From an uncultured Bacilli bacterium (GTDB lineage: Bacteria > Bacillota_I > Bacilli_A > RF39 > UBA660), in contig CAJTUT010000001.1 of the NCBI GenBank assembly GCA_910579455.1, positions 1 through 64,000 on the forward strand: DNA of 64,000 nucleotides, written 5' to 3'. The position numbers and the translations under genes were made by a program. Position 1 is the first letter of the stretch; the number at the start of each line of letters is the position of its first letter. Under the pieces are notes generated by a model. That model saw only the letters and a list, made by a program, of their open reading frames with translations, was not told the origin of the DNA and searched no databases. Below are positions 48,539 through 56,644 of the stretch, piece after piece.

Positions 48539-50035
48539 ATGATGGAAAATAAAACAATGATGACAGATTTTTATGAGCTAACTATGGCTCAAACTTATTT
48601 TGATCAAGGAAAGAAGGATGAAGTAGCATATTTTGATATCTTTTTCAGAAAGAATCCATTTAATGGAGGATATTTAATGACTGGAGGATTAGAAGAGACA
48701 ATAGAGTATTTACAAAATTTTAAGTTTGAAGAAGATGATATAGAGTTTCTTAGAACAACAGGAAGTTTTAGTGAGGAATTCCTTGCATATTTAAAGGATT
48801 TAAAGTTTACAGGAGATGTTTATGCCATGCCTGATGGAACTGCAGCATTTCCAAATGAGCCAGTACTTACAGTACGTGCTAATATGGTGGAGTCACAAAT
48901 AATAGAAACTGCCTTACTTGCTAACTTTAATCATGGAAGTTTAGTTACTACAAAAGCTAAAAGAGTAACCGCTGCTGCTAAGAAAATTCCTGTAATGGAG
49001 TTTGGGGCAAGACGTGCAAGAGGAATAGATTCTGCAATTGAAGCAAGTAAGCATGCTTATGTTGGAGGATGTAGTGGAACAAGTAATGTCTATGCAGGAA
49101 AAAAATATGGAATCCCAGTACTTGGAACGATGGCACACTCTTTAGTCCAAGAATCAGAATGTGAGTATGATGCATTTTTATCTTATGCAAAATCGCATCC
49201 AGATAATTGTGTTTTCTTAGTAGATACATTTGATACGTTAAAGAGTGGTATTCCTAATGCCATTCGTGTAAGCAAAGAATATCTTGAGCCAAATGGTTAC
49301 AAACTAAAAGGAATAAGAATTGACTCAGGAGATTTGGTTTATTTATCAAAAGCTGCTAAAGAGATGCTAGATGAAGCTGGATATCCTGATGTTACAATTT
49401 GCCTATCTAATGGATTAGATGAATATTCAATTACCAGTATGCTAAATAAAGGAGCAGTGATTGATTCTATTGGAGCTGGGGATAATATCGCAGCAAGTAA
49501 AGAGCGTGTTGGTGGAGTTTATAAATTGGTTGCTGTTGAAAAAGATGGGGAAATCATTCCTAAAATAAAGGTGAGTGGTGATACAGTAAAAACGACTAAT
49601 CCTGGAGTGAAGAAGACTTATCGCTTCTATGATATCGATAGTGGAGAAGTTTTAGGGGATGTCATTGCAAGAAGTGATGAAATTATTCCAGAAGAAAAAT
49701 ATACACTAGTATCTGATAGAGACCCTTGGAAGAAAACGGAAATTACTGATTATAAGGTAAGAGAGCTACAAGTACCAATCTTTAAAAATGGGGAGCTTGT
49801 TTATAAGGAACCTACATTAAAAGAAAAACAAGCTTATTGTGAAGAAGAATATCAAACTCTAACGGACCGTATTACTGATATAGAAAATCCTCATACTTAC
49901 TATGTTGATTTATCAGATAAGGAGAGAAAACTAAAAGAATATATGTTATATGAAGCAATGAACAATGCATCACAAACTGCAATGGAAAATATCGGAAGGC
50001 AAAAGGTAAAAGGAAGATGCGAAAAGAAAAATTAG
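48539..50035 (+). CDS. pncB: Nicotinate phosphoribosyltransferase
   Basis: 498 residues from the ATG at 48539 (AAAGGAGAG upstream); an in-frame ATG at 48473 lacks a ribosome site. Recognisable by TDFYELTMAQTY, FGARRARGIDSAIEASKHAY, GGCSGTSN and the RIDSGDL motif. Forms nicotinate mononucleotide from nicotinic acid and PRPP. Overlaps the next gene by 19 bp. Confidence 0.95.
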   Translation: MMENKTMMTDFYELTMAQTYFDQGKKDEVAYFDIFFRKNPFNGGYLMTGGLEETIEYLQNFKFEEDDIEFLRTTGSFSEEFLAYLKDLKFTGDVYAMPDGTAAFPNEPVLTVRANMVESQIIETALLANFNHGSLVTTKAKRVTAAAKKIPVMEFGARRARGIDSAIEASKHAYVGGCSGTSNVYAGKKYGIPVLGTMAHSLVQESECEYDAFLSYAKSHPDNCVFLVDTFDTLKSGIPNAIRVSKEYLEPNGYKLKGIRIDSGDLVYLSKAAKEMLDEAGYPDVTICLSNGLDEYSITSMLNKGAVIDSIGAGDNIAASKERVGGVYKLVAVEKDGEIIPKIKVSGDTVKTTNPGVKKTYRFYDIDSGEVLGDVIARSDEIIPEEKYTLVSDRDPWKKTEITDYKVRELQVPIFKNGELVYKEPTLKEKQAYCEEEYQTLTDRITDIENPHTYYVDLSDKERKLKEYMLYEAMNNASQTAMENIGRQKVKGRCEKKN

Positions 50036-50664
50036 ACGAATTAACTACATATATTCAGGAATTAAAAACAATCAAGAAAACATTAATGAAAGAGGAGTTT
50101 CTTTATGATTCATTAGGAAATCCAATTAAAAGAAAAGGCTTTCTTCAAGTTGAAAAGTATTTATGTGAACTTGCTAATGGAAGAGTGATTCCAAGAGAGA
50201 GAATCGTAAAAGGAACAACGGGTGGAAATGCCTCGATTGTTGTTCCTATTACGAAAGATAATCAAATTGTACTAGTCGTCCAACCAAGAAATCATACTAA
50301 AGAATCAGTTTGTGTAGAACTTCCAGCAGGATATATTGAAAATCAAGAAAGTCCAGCGGATGCTGCAAAACGTGAATTAGTAGAAGAGACTGGATATACA
50401 CCCAATGAAATCCATCTTTTAGATAGTTTTTATCAAGATCAAGGTTGTAGTAGTGCTTATAATTATAGTTTTGTAGCTCTAGGCTGTGAAAAAGTAAAGA
50501 GGCAAAATCTAGATCGTGATGAAGTGATTCGATACTTTGAATGTAGTCTGGAGGAAGCATTTGATCTGATCAAAAGAGGTTATATTTGTGATATTCAATC
50601 TAAATATACTTTAGAAAAATCAAGACAATTCATAAAAAGGAGAGAGAAAAATGAAAGCATTTAA
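50017..50664 (+). CDS. Nudix hydrolase, ADP-ribose pyrophosphatase-like
   Basis: 215 residues. A perfect Nudix box (GYIENQESPADAAKRELVEE then TGY). The ELPAG before the box and a GCSSAY segment after it are as in ADP-ribose pyrophosphatases. Would recycle ADP-ribose set free by NAD-consuming enzymes, which matches the cluster. Overlaps pncB and nadE at its ends. Confidence 0.85.
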   Translation: MRKEKLDELTTYIQELKTIKKTLMKEEFLYDSLGNPIKRKGFLQVEKYLCELANGRVIPRERIVKGTTGGNASIVVPITKDNQIVLVVQPRNHTKESVCVELPAGYIENQESPADAAKRELVEETGYTPNEIHLLDSFYQDQGCSSAYNYSFVALGCEKVKRQNLDRDEVIRYFECSLEEAFDLIKRGYICDIQSKYTLEKSRQFIKRREKNESI

Positions 50665-51409
50665 TGCTAAAAAAGAGGTAAATAATATCATTAAATTTAT
50701 TCAAGATTATTATCAAAAAAACAATTTAGGAGGTGCCATATTAGGAATTAGTGGAGGAAAGGATTCCGCTGTGGTTGCAGCTTTAATGACAAAAGCATTA
50801 GGTTGTGAAAATGTAATTGGAGTAACTTTGCCATGTCATTCTAAAAAGGAAGATAAAAACGATGCTAAATTAATTAGTGATTATTATGGATTTGAACTAA
50901 TTAATTTTGATCTTACCTCTATTTTTGATACTTTTAAAGAAGAACTTCAAAAGATAGGAGATTTTGGTAGGGAAGAAGTAAAAAATAGTGATATTAATCT
51001 AAAACCAAGGTTTAGAATGGCTGCTGTATATTATTTGGCAGCTTTATATAGCGCTTTAAGAAGAAAAACTTATTTAGTTGCTGGAACTTCTAATAAGAGT
51101 GAACTTTATGTAGGATATTTCACAAAAGGAGGAGATTCAGTTCATGATATTGCTCCTATTGCAAACTATACAGTAGAAGAAGTTATTAAAATCGGAGAAT
51201 ATTTGAATGTTCCTAAAGAGGTTTTATATAAAAAGCCAAGTGATGGTCTATCAGGACAAAGTGATGAAGAAAAACTAGGGGTAACTTATAGAGAAATTGC
51301 AACTTGTATGGAAGATAAAACAAAACTGGATAAGAAAGTTGCTGAAAAAATTGAAAAACTACATCAGAATAATTTACATAAATTCCATATTCCGACTTAT
51401 GAAAGATAG
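50651..51409 (+). CDS. nadE: NAD synthetase, ammonia-dependent
   Basis: 252 residues: ISGGKDSA P-loop at about 33-40, GTSNKSELYVGYFTKGGDSV later, and PSDGLSGQSDEEKLG near the end. No glutaminase domain, so ammonia is the amide donor. Last step of NAD synthesis from deamido-NAD. Confidence 0.95.
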   Translation: MKAFNAKKEVNNIIKFIQDYYQKNNLGGAILGISGGKDSAVVAALMTKALGCENVIGVTLPCHSKKEDKNDAKLISDYYGFELINFDLTSIFDTFKEELQKIGDFGREEVKNSDINLKPRFRMAAVYYLAALYSALRRKTYLVAGTSNKSELYVGYFTKGGDSVHDIAPIANYTVEEVIKIGEYLNVPKEVLYKKPSDGLSGQSDEEKLGVTYREIATCMEDKTKLDKKVAEKIEKLHQNNLHKFHIPTYER

Positions 51410-51417
51410 GTGATTTG

Positions 51418-51975
51418 ATGAAGATTGGTATTTTTGGAGGATGTTTTAATCCTCCTCACAATATGCATAAAGATATTGGTCTAAATTTAATTAAGAAAAA
51501 GTACTTAGATCGGGTAATTTATGTACCAACAGGAGATCAGTATCAAAAAGTAGAGTTAATTCCTGCTAAGGAAAGGTATCACATGTTAAAAATTATGACT
51601 CAGGATCAACCAAATCTTTCTGTTTCTGATATTGAGATGAAAAAAACACTGACTTATACTTATCAGACATTAGACTATTTTCAAAAAAAATATAAAGAAG
51701 ATGAAATTTATTTCATTTGTGGAAGTGATAACCTAGATCAAATTACTACATGGAAGAATTATCAGTATATTCTAGATCACTACAAATTATTAGTTGTTAA
51801 AAGAAATTGTTTTCAATTAAATTACTCATTTAAAAATGTAGTAGAAGTAGATATGCCTATGAGTAATATATCATCTACTATGATAAGGGATAAATTAAAA
51901 AATAAACAATTATTAGAAAATATGGATAATCAAGTTATAGAGTATATCAAACAAAAAGAATTATATCTGGAATAA
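51418..51975 (+). CDS. nadD: Nicotinate mononucleotide adenylyltransferase
   Basis: 185 residues from the ATG at 51418 (AGGTGATTTG). GIFGGCFNPPHNMH gives the nucleotidyltransferase motif and the ISSTMIRDKL end motif is intact. The second His of the usual HxGH reads H-N-M-H here. Makes deamido-NAD from NaMN and ATP; nadE lies just upstream. Confidence 0.92.
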   Translation: MKIGIFGGCFNPPHNMHKDIGLNLIKKKYLDRVIYVPTGDQYQKVELIPAKERYHMLKIMTQDQPNLSVSDIEMKKTLTYTYQTLDYFQKKYKEDEIYFICGSDNLDQITTWKNYQYILDHYKLLVVKRNCFQLNYSFKNVVEVDMPMSNISSTMIRDKLKNKQLLENMDNQVIEYIKQKELYLE

Positions 51976-52008
51976 TAAGAAGTTTTATAGAGAAAGTGAG
52001 GTAAAACC

Positions 52009-52845
52009 ATGTATAAGAATAGAAAAAGATCTACTCCGTCTTTTGCCAATATAAATTTACAAGGACCATGTAATTGGCAATGTTTCTTTTGCTTAGGAAA
52101 AGATATTGGGTGTGCAAATAAGAAAAATTATTTAAATATACATTTTAAAGATTGGAAAAATTTTGACGAGTATTTAGAATTATGTCATCATAACAATATT
52201 AAAAAAATATATCTTACGGGTCAAAATACTGACCCTTTATTATATAAATATTTATCTGAATTAATAGATTATATTAAAAATAAAGGATTCTTGATAGGAA
52301 TCAGAACAAATGGAGTTTTAGCTTTAGAGAAAATAAAGGAGCTTGAAAAACTAAATGATGAGATTAGTTTTTCTATTCATACTTTAAATAGGGATACTAA
52401 TTATAAAATTACTGGTAGTTATAAGACTATAGATTTAGAAAAAATAGATAAAAGAATGAAAAAACATTATCGGATTTCAATTGTTGTGACAAGATATAAT
52501 AAAAATCAAATTTTAGATATTATCAAGCAATTAAGTAAATATGAAAAGTTAGATTATATTCAATTGAGATGTGTTGCAACAGATACTAGATATGATGACT
52601 TAAAAAAAGATATTATAGCATTTAACGAAGTGTGTGATAAAATTCAGGATAAGTTTTTGGCTACAAAAGAATTTTATGGTGCTAAAATATATAATATAGA
52701 TGGAAAAGAGGTTACTTTATGGAAAATAGTTGCAACAGCAATTAATAGCTATAACTATTTTACAGAAGGAATTATAAGTGATAACTGTTTTGTAGTAGAA
52801 GGATATTTAAATAATATTAATAAGAATGGTAAAAATATAGTATAA
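52009..52845 (+). CDS. Radical SAM protein in the NAD cluster
   Basis: 278 residues. CNWQCFFC (C-x3-C-x2-C) near residue 22 binds the Fe-S cluster; ITGS and IRTNG-type strands follow. No C-terminal cysteine cluster. Its substrate is not evident and it is not related closely to the one at 2060. It is followed by a decayed gene, so the two may once have worked together. GAAAGTGAGGTAAAACC precedes the ATG. Confidence 0.75.
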   Translation: MYKNRKRSTPSFANINLQGPCNWQCFFCLGKDIGCANKKNYLNIHFKDWKNFDEYLELCHHNNIKKIYLTGQNTDPLLYKYLSELIDYIKNKGFLIGIRTNGVLALEKIKELEKLNDEISFSIHTLNRDTNYKITGSYKTIDLEKIDKRMKKHYRISIVVTRYNKNQILDIIKQLSKYEKLDYIQLRCVATDTRYDDLKKDIIAFNEVCDKIQDKFLATKEFYGAKIYNIDGKEVTLWKIVATAINSYNYFTEGIISDNCFVVEGYLNNINKNGKNIV

Positions 52846-52875
52846 TTAAAAATATCTTAGTAAAAGGAGAGTCTT

Positions 52876-53533
52876 ATGAGTAATGGAATTAGTAATATTG
52901 TAATTAATCCCGATTAGTTTTATCACAAACTAAAAGAAGAGGCTTTTGATCGTGTTATTCTAAGTGGAGGTTTAAAGTCAGTCAGAATGCGAAGAGTTAG
53001 AAATGGCTTTTGGAATGGTTATGATTTTATATCTTTAGATAAAAAGATTGATAGAATTGGAAATTTCACTTCACCAGATTATTCTTATGAATGTTTAATT
53101 GATAGATAGTTCCTATGCTTATGTTATCAAGGATATAAAAGCAGTAAAGGCAAGATATATCAAAAATCATCATAAATTATGCTATTCTTTAAGTAAATTG
53201 CCAATTCCTATTCATTTTTCTTATTGGTTAGATGAGTATCAAGAAAGAGATGAAATTCCTCTAGAGAAAATAATAGGAATTAAGATACCTTACTTACAAA
53301 GGGACTCTATAGAATCTGATAAAATGATACTATCTCATCTGTTAGAAAAAATGGATCTGTTAGGTTGTTCTTTCCCATTTATTGATGTTGAACATAAGAA
53401 AAGGATAGAGCTAAATAGAATAGAACAATATATAAAAAGAAGGGAATACAATGGAAAAAATAGTAAAAGAATTAATGAAGCAGAAAAAAACAATTTCTAC
53501 CATGGAATCTTGTACTGGAGGAGGAGTTTGTAA
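52876..53533 (+). pseudogene. Decayed gene with stop codon and 4-bp duplication, ADP-ribosyltransferase-like
   Basis: A good site (AAAGGAGAG) and ATG at 52876 start a frame that hits TAG at 52915-52917, continues open, and is then broken at 53101-53108 where GATA is duplicated (GATAGATAG). Removing one GATA restores LIDSSYAYV in a single frame that runs on to 53533. Restored text: FYHKLKEEAFDRVILSGGLK, then NGFWNGYDFISL and WLDEYQERDEIPLEKIIGI. This spacing recalls ADP-ribosyltransferase folds, though weakly. The last 80 bp overlap the next gene. NAD context would suit such an enzyme. Confidence 0.7.
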
Positions 53534-53918
53534 TGCAATTACCAATATAGAAGGTGCCAGTGAAGTTTTAAAGTTTAGTGCAGTAACTTACTCTAATGAA
53601 TTTAAAATAAAAATGGGAGTATCTTCTGATATTATTGATCAGTATAGTGTTTATTCCATGGAAACTGCTAAAGAAATGAGTAAAAAAATAACTGATTTTA
53701 CTTCTAGTCATTATGGAATTGGGATTACTGGAAAGTTAAATAGAGGGGATCCTAATAATCATGTTGGAGAGGATAATCAAGTTTTTATTAGTATTTATGA
53801 CAGGGATCATAATCAGTATAAAACGTCTATTTTAGAAGTTTTCAAAAAAACTAGGAAGGAAAATAAAGAGCTTGTGATAAAAAGAGTAGAAGAAATGTTA
53901 TTAGAAATAATAAAATAA
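53451..53918 (+). CDS. pncC: NMN amidohydrolase, CinA C-terminal type
   Basis: 155 residues, only the CinA C-terminal domain: STMESCTGGGVCNAIT, EVLKFSAVTYSNEFKIKMGV, SVYSMETAKEM and GIGITG. Converts nicotinamide mononucleotide to nicotinate mononucleotide, recycling NMN made by ligA. ATG at 53451 with AAGAAGGGAATACA. Confidence 0.88.
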   Translation: MEKIVKELMKQKKTISTMESCTGGGVCNAITNIEGASEVLKFSAVTYSNEFKIKMGVSSDIIDQYSVYSMETAKEMSKKITDFTSSHYGIGITGKLNRGDPNNHVGEDNQVFISIYDRDHNQYKTSILEVFKKTRKENKELVIKRVEEMLLEIIK

Positions 53919-53947
53919 TGACATTTTTTAATGGATCGTGTTATAAT
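53918..53947 (+). promoter_or_regulatory. Possible promoter of nrtR
   Basis: ATGACA (53918-53923), 18 bp, TATAAT (53942-53947), within TGTTATAAT. Moderate quality. Confidence 0.4.
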
Positions 53948-53973
53948 CAATTTATAAAAAAGAGGTGATTTGG

Positions 53974-54798
53974 ATGAAAGAGTATAAAAGTGAAGAAGAG
54001 TTTTTAAAAGATTATGACTCTAGTATATTTGAAAAACTTTCTATGACTACTGATATTTTATTAGTAAGTGTTTCTTCAATTAGTCAAGGTAATTATAGAA
54101 AGACTAGTAAAAAAATGATGAGTATTTTGCTTGTTAAAAGAGATTCATATCCTTATAAAGATAAATGGTGTTTGCCAGGAGGATTTTTAGATCCTAAAAC
54201 TGAAGATTTAGAACAGTGTGCTAAAAGGGTGTTGAAAAAAGAAACAAATCTATCTGATATTTACTTAGAACAACTATATACTTTTAGTGATTTAAAAAGG
54301 GATCCCCGTATGAGGGTGGTTTCTACTTCTTTTATTGCTTTAGTAGATAAAAATATATTAACAGAAAATTTAAATCCTAATGCTTCTTGGTTTGATGTTA
54401 CTTTAATAACAGAGGAAAAAGATCAAACTACACTTACTTTAGATAATGGGGAAGAAGTGATTACTTTTAGTATTAGGAAGACACTAAAAGAAAAAACAAC
54501 AGATCGTTATCAATTTACAACACTAAAAAATGAAAAGTTAGCTTTTGATCACCCTGTTGTTATTTTATCAGGAGTGGAGAGATTAAGAAATAAGATCAAT
54601 TATACTGATATTGTTTTTAATATGATGCCAGAATATTTTACTTTAGGGGATTTACAACAAGTTTATGAGGTTATATTAAATAGGAAATTATTAGATCCTG
54701 CTTTTAGAAGAATTATCGCATCTAAAGTAGAAAAAACAGAAAAAATAAAGAAAGGTGAAGGACATAGGCCTAGTGCTTTATTCAGGTATAAGAGGTAG
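53974..54798 (+). CDS. nrtR: NrtR, Nudix-related NAD regulator
   Basis: 274 residues from the ATG at 53974 (GAGGTG 7 bp upstream). N-terminal Nudix fold whose box is degenerate (GGFLDPKTEDLEQCAKRVLK then KETN; the REXXEE glutamates are lost), so it likely binds rather than cleaves ADP-ribose. C-terminal winged helix (MPEYFTLGDLQQVYEVILNR, then LDPAFRRIIASK). NrtR proteins repress NAD genes and let go on ADP-ribose. The surrounding cluster is its evident regulon. Confidence 0.9.
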   Translation: MKEYKSEEEFLKDYDSSIFEKLSMTTDILLVSVSSISQGNYRKTSKKMMSILLVKRDSYPYKDKWCLPGGFLDPKTEDLEQCAKRVLKKETNLSDIYLEQLYTFSDLKRDPRMRVVSTSFIALVDKNILTENLNPNASWFDVTLITEEKDQTTLTLDNGEEVITFSIRKTLKEKTTDRYQFTTLKNEKLAFDHPVVILSGVERLRNKINYTDIVFNMMPEYFTLGDLQQVYEVILNRKLLDPAFRRIIASKVEKTEKIKKGEGHRPSALFRYKR

Positions 54799-54804
54799 TA
54801 AAAA

Positions 54805-55605
54805 ATGAAAGAAATAAGAAAGGTTCGTTTATTTCCAAATCATAATGAGAAATCTTTTAAAGTTGCTCATGAGTTAAAACAAAAATTAAAGTCTAGGAGA
54901 TATGACTTAAGCGATGATTCTTGTGATCTTGCTATAGCAATTGGTGGAGATGGCTCCTTTTTAAGAATGGTAAAACAGTGTCAGTTTCATGAAGATATTT
55001 ATTATGTAGGTGTAAATACGGGAACTCTTGGTTTTGCACAAGAAATTTATCCAAAAGAAGTTGAATGTTTTTTAGATAGGTTAGAACAGAAGGAATATCA
55101 GGAAGAAAAAATAGGCATTGCAACGACTAAAGTTACTACTGATAGCGGAAGTGATGTATTTTCCTCTTTAAATGAATATGTAATTCGTGATCAAAATTTG
55201 AAAACAACACGTTTTAGGATCGATATTAATGAAAACTTACTTGAGAAGTTTATTGGAGATGGAGTATCCATTGCTACCTCCTTTGGGTCTACTGCTTATA
55301 ACCGAAACTTAGGAGGTTGTATGGTTTATAATGAGTTGCATACCCTTCAAATTACTCCTATAGCCCCTATTACAGATTACAATCAAGGATATCAAGCATT
55401 GGGAAATTCTATTTTAATACCAGAAGAAAGAGTGATTCATATTACACCTGATCAGGCATGTAGAAATTTTATTATTACAACTGATGGAGAAAATAAATTT
55501 TATTCTAACGTTTCTTCTCTTACTACTTCAGTAGATAGGAAAATCAAACTTTTAAGAATGAGAGAGTATGATTATACAAGAAAGATTCATGAGAAGTTTT
55601 TATGA
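54805..55605 (+). CDS. nadK: NAD kinase
   Basis: 266 residues. GGDGSFLRM at about 46-54, NTGTLGF, NEYVIRD and GDGVSIATSFGSTAYN are the kinase signatures. Makes NADP from NAD and ATP. Six bp after nrtR, last gene of the cluster. Confidence 0.95.
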   Translation: MKEIRKVRLFPNHNEKSFKVAHELKQKLKSRRYDLSDDSCDLAIAIGGDGSFLRMVKQCQFHEDIYYVGVNTGTLGFAQEIYPKEVECFLDRLEQKEYQEEKIGIATTKVTTDSGSDVFSSLNEYVIRDQNLKTTRFRIDINENLLEKFIGDGVSIATSFGSTAYNRNLGGCMVYNELHTLQITPIAPITDYNQGYQALGNSILIPEERVIHITPDQACRNFIITTDGENKFYSNVSSLTTSVDRKIKLLRMREYDYTRKIHEKFL

Positions 55606-55612
55606 CAAAATT

Positions 55613-55638
55613 AGACTACATTGAAAGTCTTTTTTTGT
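55613..55638 (+). terminator. Terminator after nadK
   Basis: AGACT (55613-55617) pairs with AGTCT (55626-55630) and is followed by seven T; short stem. Confidence 0.5.
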
Positions 55639-55666
55639 TTACAAAAACCTATTTTTATACTATATT
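55638..55666 (+). promoter_or_regulatory. Promoter of the leucine-rich-repeat gene
   Basis: TTTACA (55638-55643), 17 bp, TATATT (55661-55666). Confidence 0.55.
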
Positions 55667-55692
55667 TAATATATTAAAGCTAGGTGATATGA

Positions 55693-56592
55693 ATGAAAAT
55701 CATGAATTTAATATTAAGTATATTTTTAGTTACAAATGTAGAAGCAAAGACTACAGATATCAAGGAGTATATTCCCGATGAAAATTTAAGAAGCTGCATC
55801 ATGAGTCAATATAATATGGAACAACAAGAAAAAAAAGATGATCTCACATTAGAGGATTTAAAAAATATTAGGCATCTAAATTGTAGTAGTTATATGATAG
55901 CAAATACCAAAGGGATAGAAAGATTAGTAAATCTTACTGAGTTGAATTTATCAAATAATAATATTTCCAAGATTAATTTGGAAAAAAATTTAGAGCTCGG
56001 TATTTTGCAAATCAGAAATAATTTATTAGAAACTATTAACGTTAGTAAAAATATTAATTTATGGAGTCTCGATTTGTCTGATAATCAAGTAAAAGAGATT
56101 TTTCTAGCGAATAATATTTTATTGAAGAAATTAAATATTTCTAATAACAATTTAACCACATTAGATATTCAAAGTAACTTAAATTTAAGTGATTTATCGA
56201 TCCGAGGAAATCCTTTTTCTTATTATATAGACAAAACTAAAAAGTCATTTCAAACACCTATTTTGTATAATCCTTATTTTCAGGAAAAATTGGAAAGTAT
56301 AACCTATACTAGTAGTAATGAAAAAGTGGCAATAATCGGGGAAAAAGGAAAAATAACTCCTATATCATTTGGTAAAACAGTATTTGTGAGAAGTTATTTT
56401 CTCCAAAGTGAAGATCATAAAGAGGAAATAAAAGAAGTCAATCATTTGGAATTAACTGAAAAGGAACAACACATCAAAGTAATGAATAAGACAAAGAATG
56501 TACCATATATTGTATCATTTGGAATCGTATTACTCCTTTTAGGCATTTTTATCATCAAAAGGCATTTAAATGTGAGCGAAAATCAAAAGTAG
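55693..56592 (+). CDS. Secreted leucine-rich-repeat protein
   Basis: 299 residues: signal peptide (1-18), about five LRRs (LTELNLSNNNISKINLEKN, LGILQIRNNLLETINVSKN, LWSLDLSDNQVKEI, LKKLNISNNNLTTLD, LSDLSIRGNPF), a beta domain, and a C-terminal membrane helix (about 273-290). A cell-surface protein like a small internalin-type binder. ATG 55693, GGTGATATGA site. Confidence 0.8.
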   Translation: MKIMNLILSIFLVTNVEAKTTDIKEYIPDENLRSCIMSQYNMEQQEKKDDLTLEDLKNIRHLNCSSYMIANTKGIERLVNLTELNLSNNNISKINLEKNLELGILQIRNNLLETINVSKNINLWSLDLSDNQVKEIFLANNILLKKLNISNNNLTTLDIQSNLNLSDLSIRGNPFSYYIDKTKKSFQTPILYNPYFQEKLESITYTSSNEKVAIIGEKGKITPISFGKTVFVRSYFLQSEDHKEEIKEVNHLELTEKEQHIKVMNKTKNVPYIVSFGIVLLLLGIFIIKRHLNVSENQK

Positions 56593-56611
56593 TTACTAAG
56601 GTAACTTTTTT
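56591..56611 (+). terminator. Terminator after the leucine-rich-repeat gene
   Basis: AGTTAC-TAAG-GTAACT (56591-56606) and a T tract, overlapping the stop codon. Confidence 0.7.
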
Positions 56612-56644
56612 ATTTATGTTATAATATGAATAGGAGGTGATACT

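Noticed and set aside
52915..52917. In-frame TAG read as pyrrolysine or recoded amber codon
   Set aside because: A frameshift further on breaks the same gene, and no other gene in the window has an internal TAG.
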